Assembly: GCA_949286815.1 (NCBI GenBank)
Contig: CASEEB010000127.1
Span: forward strand, 1 to 8,823
Source: an uncultured Eubacteriales bacterium
GTDB taxonomy: Bacteria > Bacillota > Clostridia > Oscillospirales > CAG-272
Reading direction: 5' to 3'
DNA: 8,823 nt
This document shows positions 5,716 through 8,823 of this stretch, piece after piece (position 1 is the stretch's first letter; each line of letters starts with the position of its first letter). The notes under the pieces were generated by a model that did not search any database, was not told the origin of the DNA, and saw only the letters and a list, made by a program, of their open reading frames with translations. Position numbers and translations under genes: made by a program.

Positions 5716-7491
5716 TCAGTTCCTTTCGTCAGATGCGCCCGAGAGCATATCAAGCTCATTCTTGATTCTGAGTTTTATCGCCGCATATTCTTCCCTGCAC
5801 CTGTCGTATTCGACAGACTTGAATCTGCTTATCTCCTCACGGGAAGGCAGCGTCGAAACTTCCTCAATGTCCGCTCCGTTTGAGACCGCCGCCTTAGCCA
5901 TATCCTCGTAATAAAACACCAGCTTCATCATCAAAAGCTGCTTATCGAGCTGAGTAAAACTGTCTGTTTCCTCAAAAGCGTTCTGCTGCAGAAAATCTTC
6001 CCTTACCGACCTTGCCGCCTCAAGAGTAAGACGGTCTTCCGCGGAAAGCGCGTCAATGCCCACAAGCTTGACGACCTCCTGAAGATTGTCCTCAACCTGA
6101 AGAATCTTTATACACCTTGAGGTAAGTTCTCTCCACTCCTTGCTCACATTGCCGCAGAACCAATCCTCAAGCTTTTCGCGGTAAAGCGAATACGAATTCA
6201 GCCAGTTGATTGCCGGGAAATGTCTGCGGTACGCCAAGGAAGAATCAAGACCCCAGAATACCTTTACAATACGCAAAGTCGCCTGCGTCACGGGCTCGGA
6301 AATGTCTCCGCCCTGAGGAGACACCGCTCCTATAGCCGTCAGCGAACCCTTTCTTTCGTCACTGCCAAGGCAGACAATATTTCCCGCTCTTTCGTAAAAC
6401 TGCGCCAAACGCGAGGTAAGGTATGCGGGATAACCCTCTTCTCCGGGCATTTCCTCAAGTCTGCCCGACATTTCCCGCAACGCCTCGGCCCACCGTGAGG
6501 TTGAGTCCGCGATAACCGCTACCGAATATCCCATATCCCTGTAATATTCGGCTATGGTAATACCCGTATAAATCGAAGCCTCGCGCGCCGCGACCGGCAT
6601 ATCGGACGTATTCGCTATGAGCACGGTTCTCTCCATAAGAGACTTTCCGGTCTTAGGGTCGGTAAGTTCGGGAAACTCCAGCAAAACATCCGTCATCTCG
6701 TTTCCACGCTCGCCGCACCCGATATAGACAACTATGTCGACGTCGCTCCACTTGGCAAGCTGATGCTGTACCACGGTCTTGCCCGACCCGAAGGGTCCCG
6801 GTACGCACGCCGTTCCGCCTTTGGCGATCGGGAAAAGCGCGTCTATAACTCTCTGACCAGTTATCATAGGAACCGACGGCGACATTTTTTCCGCGTAAGG
6901 GCGTGATATACGCACAGGCCATCTCTGTATAAGAGTAAGGTCGATTATATCTCCGCTCGGCAGTTTGACTTTGCCTATCCTGTCGGTCACGGTATAATCT
7001 CCCGAATGTATATCAACAATAGTCCCTTCAAGACCGGGCGGCAACATGATTTTATGGTCGATTACATCATTTTCTTTGACAATGCCGAGAATATCTCCCT
7101 CCTGCACGCGGTCGCCGAAATTAAGCGTAGTTTCAAAATGCCAGATTTTTTCCCGGTCAAGAGCGGGAGCATATACGCCTCTGGCAATATTGGAGCCGGA
7201 TATTTCCTTTAATTTTTCCAAAGGACGCTGGATACCGTCATATATATTGGAAAGCAGACCGGGTCCAAGCTCTACCGAAAGCGGAACGCCCGTATCAACA
7301 ACGACATCTCCTCTTCCGAGACCGGCTGTTTCCTCATACACCTCAATAGAGGCACGGTCGCCGTGCATTTCAATTATCTCACCGATAAGACGGTTTTTAC
7401 CGACACGGACAACGTCAAACATGTCGGCCTCTCTCATCCCTTCCGCGATTACAAGAGGACCCGAAACCTTTAATATTTTTCCTTCTATCAT
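5716..7491 (-). CDS. atpA: V/A-type ATPase subunit A (catalytic subunit)
   Basis: Subunit A binds and turns over ATP in the A3B3 head (EC 7.1.2.2 if H+-coupled). The 591-residue length is normal. The N-terminal barrel starts MIEGKILKVSGPLVIAEGM. The A-specific non-homologous insert spans about 110-190. The Walker A loop is intact, GPFGSGKT at 232-239. GCGERGNE (258-265) supplies the catalytic glutamate E261. The Walker B region reads VAVIADSTSRWAEALREMSG (324-343), followed by EEMPGEEGYPAYLTSRLAQF (346-365). The C-terminal helical domain runs from about 440. All motifs needed for activity are present. ATG 7491 has GGGAAGG at 7501-7507 nine bases upstream, overlapping the subunit F stop. H+ or Na+ specificity is set by the membrane K subunit, which is not in this window. 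Confidence 0.99.
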   Translation of the reverse strand: MIEGKILKVSGPLVIAEGMREADMFDVVRVGKNRLIGEIIEMHGDRASIEVYEETAGLGRGDVVVDTGVPLSVELGPGLLSNIYDGIQRPLEKLKEISGSNIARGVYAPALDREKIWHFETTLNFGDRVQEGDILGIVKENDVIDHKIMLPPGLEGTIVDIHSGDYTVTDRIGKVKLPSGDIIDLTLIQRWPVRISRPYAEKMSPSVPMITGQRVIDALFPIAKGGTACVPGPFGSGKTVVQHQLAKWSDVDIVVYIGCGERGNEMTDVLLEFPELTDPKTGKSLMERTVLIANTSDMPVAAREASIYTGITIAEYYRDMGYSVAVIADSTSRWAEALREMSGRLEEMPGEEGYPAYLTSRLAQFYERAGNIVCLGSDERKGSLTAIGAVSPQGGDISEPVTQATLRIVKVFWGLDSSLAYRRHFPAINWLNSYSLYREKLEDWFCGNVSKEWRELTSRCIKILQVEDNLQEVVKLVGIDALSAEDRLTLEAARSVREDFLQQNAFEETDSFTQLDKQLLMMKLVFYYEDMAKAAVSNGADIEEVSTLPSREEISRFKSVEYDRCREEYAAIKLRIKNELDMLSGASDERN

Positions 7492-7506
7492 CTGTCTTAT
7501 CCTTCC

Positions 7507-7833
7507 CTAATTTTTATCCTTAAAAAGAATATCCGCTCCGACGGCGCGCTCGGTCGCACGCCGGATATTTTCCATACCGTAACCCGAAGAGCCGTCTTTA
7601 CCGGGCACCGGCACTATTGCCGGAAGCGGCAAATCCTTATATTTGTCAATGAGCTCACGCAATTCCACGGCATAGTTCTCAACTATAAAAATCACGGCAT
7701 TTTCTTTGTCTTTGGCAAGAGTTTTAAGTATTTCGCCCGCCGCCGACGAGTCATCCGCCTCATAAACCGAAAAACCGAGAGCCATAAACCCTATAACGCT
7801 GTCCCGGTCGCCGATAATACATATTCTATACAT
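7507..7833 (-). CDS. atpF: V/A-type ATPase subunit F (central stalk)
   Basis: Subunit F is the small Rossmann-like protein that binds the D shaft and stimulates ATPase activity (NtpG in Enterococcus; not to be confused with the b subunit of F-type ATPases, also called AtpF). At 108 residues it is full length. It opens with MYRICIIGDRDSVIGFMALG (1-20), the conserved beta strand, GD turn and helix. A segment VIFIVENYAVEL (47-58) follows, then the conserved C-terminal stretch PAIVPVPGKDGSSGYGMENI (71-90) with RRATERAVGADIL after it. Its ATG lies inside the end of the subunit C gene: the two overlap by 8 bp (7826-7833) in different frames. Such an overlap implies translational coupling from C to F. 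It is followed after 15 bp by the subunit A gene. Confidence 0.97.
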   Translation of the reverse strand: MYRICIIGDRDSVIGFMALGFSVYEADDSSAAGEILKTLAKDKENAVIFIVENYAVELRELIDKYKDLPLPAIVPVPGKDGSSGYGMENIRRATERAVGADILFKDKN

Positions 7834-8823
7834 AGCTTTCTCTCAACCTTTCTCTTATAACTGTCGGAGAAATCCGGTTTCTTTTGGCGCTTGTCAGAAT
7901 ACGCAGATTTTTGACCTCATATTCGCGTGCGACAAGATATCCTATTGCGACTTCGGGGCCGAACGGAATCATTTTTGCCTCTTTTGCCACTTCCATGTAC
8001 CTGTCGTCCGCATACCTTTCGATAAGCCCGGGATTGCTCCGGTTTTCCGACGCGAAGGCGGCAAACTTTCCGTAATCCGTATATTCAAGCATTTCAAAAA
8101 GCTTGTCCAACCCTCCGGCGCAGGCTTCCGGATAAAAATCACGTTCAAAGCTTCCCCCGTCAAGGAGAGCCTCTCTGATTATCTTTTCACCCGTGGAGTT
8201 TAAAAGATTCATGCTTATCAAACGAATACATATCATAATATTTATGAGCGTTATTCGTGTATTGACAAGCTTTACCGACAGTTCGGAACCGTAATTTTCC
8301 GCGTTTTCAAGCATATCGGCAAAGCACGCTCTGTCCACACAAATATCAATGCCCTGAGGATTTTTGGTCTTTGCGTAAATCTCCTGCGCCTGAAAGACCG
8401 CCTTTGCCATATTGGCGGGATATCCGACATCCTCTCCGGCGGCTGCCGCCACAGCGTCTTTGGCGGTCTTTGTACCGCATTCATACAGCATACCCGACGG
8501 GTCGATTCCTCTGATGCGGCATTTTATTGCCGTTTTTATATTATTGCAATCGTAACTGTATCTCAAAAACTCATACATCTTCGGATCAGGGGTCAGTTTT
8601 TCAATCAGACCGCAGGCATCGGAAAAAATTTTCTCGAGCATTCCCTCAACGTCAATAACACCGTCGGAGTCGCTTATAAGCCCGGTTTTCTCGGAAATCC
8701 GATTAAGCACTTCCTCATAAGAGGCGGTTTCGACAAGAGACGATATAAAGTCCTTGCCCATAATCTGATTTTCCAGCGCCCTTATCCGCGACGAACAGTA
8801 CATATATTCGGTTGTATTAATTT
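7826..8823 (-). CDS. atpC: V/A-type ATPase subunit C (rotor-ring coupler), 5' end cut by window edge
   Basis: Subunit C (NtpC; homologue of eukaryotic subunit d) is the funnel-shaped, mostly helical protein that seats the D-F shaft on the membrane rotor ring. The N-terminal hallmark RIRALENQIMGKDF is present, followed by repeated helical segments such as YEFLRYSYDCNNIKTAIKCR and a C-terminal region containing VAIGYLVAREYEVKNLRIL, both typical of the family. An ATG at 8803 would give 325 residues, but no ribosome binding site precedes it, and the frame stays open upstream through INTTEY to the edge. Family members usually begin with a short stretch ending T-x-Y-x-Y before R-I-R-A-L-E, which matches TTEYMYCSSRIRALE here. 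I therefore infer that the true start lies a few codons beyond base 8823 and that this entry is 5'-partial. The stop TAG at 7826-7828 falls inside the start of the F gene. Confidence 0.95.
   Translation of the reverse strand, partial: INTTEYMYCSSRIRALENQIMGKDFISSLVETASYEEVLNRISEKTGLISDSDGVIDVEGMLEKIFSDACGLIEKLTPDPKMYEFLRYSYDCNNIKTAIKCRIRGIDPSGMLYECGTKTAKDAVAAAAGEDVGYPANMAKAVFQAQEIYAKTKNPQGIDICVDRACFADMLENAENYGSELSVKLVNTRITLINIMICIRLISMNLLNSTGEKIIREALLDGGSFERDFYPEACAGGLDKLFEMLEYTDYGKFAAFASENRSNPGLIERYADDRYMEVAKEAKMIPFGPEVAIGYLVAREYEVKNLRILTSAKRNRISPTVIRERLRESYV

Noticed and set aside
5364..5765. Plus-strand 133-codon open frame antisense to atpB and the end of atpA
   Set aside because: Same low-complexity Ser/Pro/Thr shadow composition, opposite two clearly conserved genes, with no ribosome binding site worth noting.
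7046..7510. Plus-strand 154-codon open frame antisense to the start of atpA
   Set aside because: Ser/Thr/Pro/Ile-rich translation typical of a reverse-strand shadow; it lies wholly over the well-conserved subunit A gene and has no recognisable motif.
1..8823. CRISPR array, tRNA, rRNA, transposase or integrase genes
   Set aside because: No regularly spaced repeats, no tRNA-like cloverleaf and no such coding sequence was seen on either strand.

Overview
The window reads as a chromosomal fragment of an uncultured-type member of the Clostridia (Bacillota). The pointers are a V/A-type rotary ATPase operon of clostridial layout, strong AGGAG-like ribosome binding sites, a secreted lipoprotein with bacterial Ig-like repeats, and a partial protein whose C-terminus looks like a Gly-Cys plus transmembrane-helix surface anchor. 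No finer taxonomic call is possible from the sequence alone.

Layout. Plus strand, left part: the last 49 codons of a surface-protein-like gene (1-152), then a non-coding spacer holding a 15-bp perfect palindrome (181-213), then a small membrane protein with an N-terminal zinc ribbon (340-942). A 248-bp convergent spacer (943-1190) holds a good hairpin at 1103-1135 placed to stop transcription from both sides. Minus strand, from the right edge leftwards: V/A-ATPase subunits C (cut by the window edge), F, A and B, then an 808-residue extracellular lipoprotein with a glycosidase-like beta-propeller, then subunit D. The six genes are packed with an 8-bp overlap (C/F) and gaps of 15, 5, 27 and 29 bp, so they read as one transcription unit ending at the 1103-1135 hairpin.

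How the genes work together. A and B form the catalytic A3B3 head of the membrane-linked ATPase, D and F form the central rotor shaft, and C couples that shaft to the membrane ring. The membrane subunits (I, K) and peripheral-stalk subunit (E) are not in the window and would be expected upstream of C, beyond the right edge. A may hydrolyse ATP to pump H+ or Na+, or the enzyme may run in reverse; the ion-binding subunit is out of view.

The standout feature is the 2.4-kb lipoprotein gene wedged between the B and D genes, which are normally adjacent. It is intact, has its own ribosome binding site, and is flanked by a 10-bp direct repeat (1859-1868 and 4313-4322) overlapping the two ribosome binding sites. 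It shows no sequence link to ATPase function and looks like a secreted carbohydrate-active or carbohydrate-binding protein. Everything else in the window is ordinary for the family, apart from the surface-anchor-like C-terminus and the unexplained palindrome in the left 250 bp.
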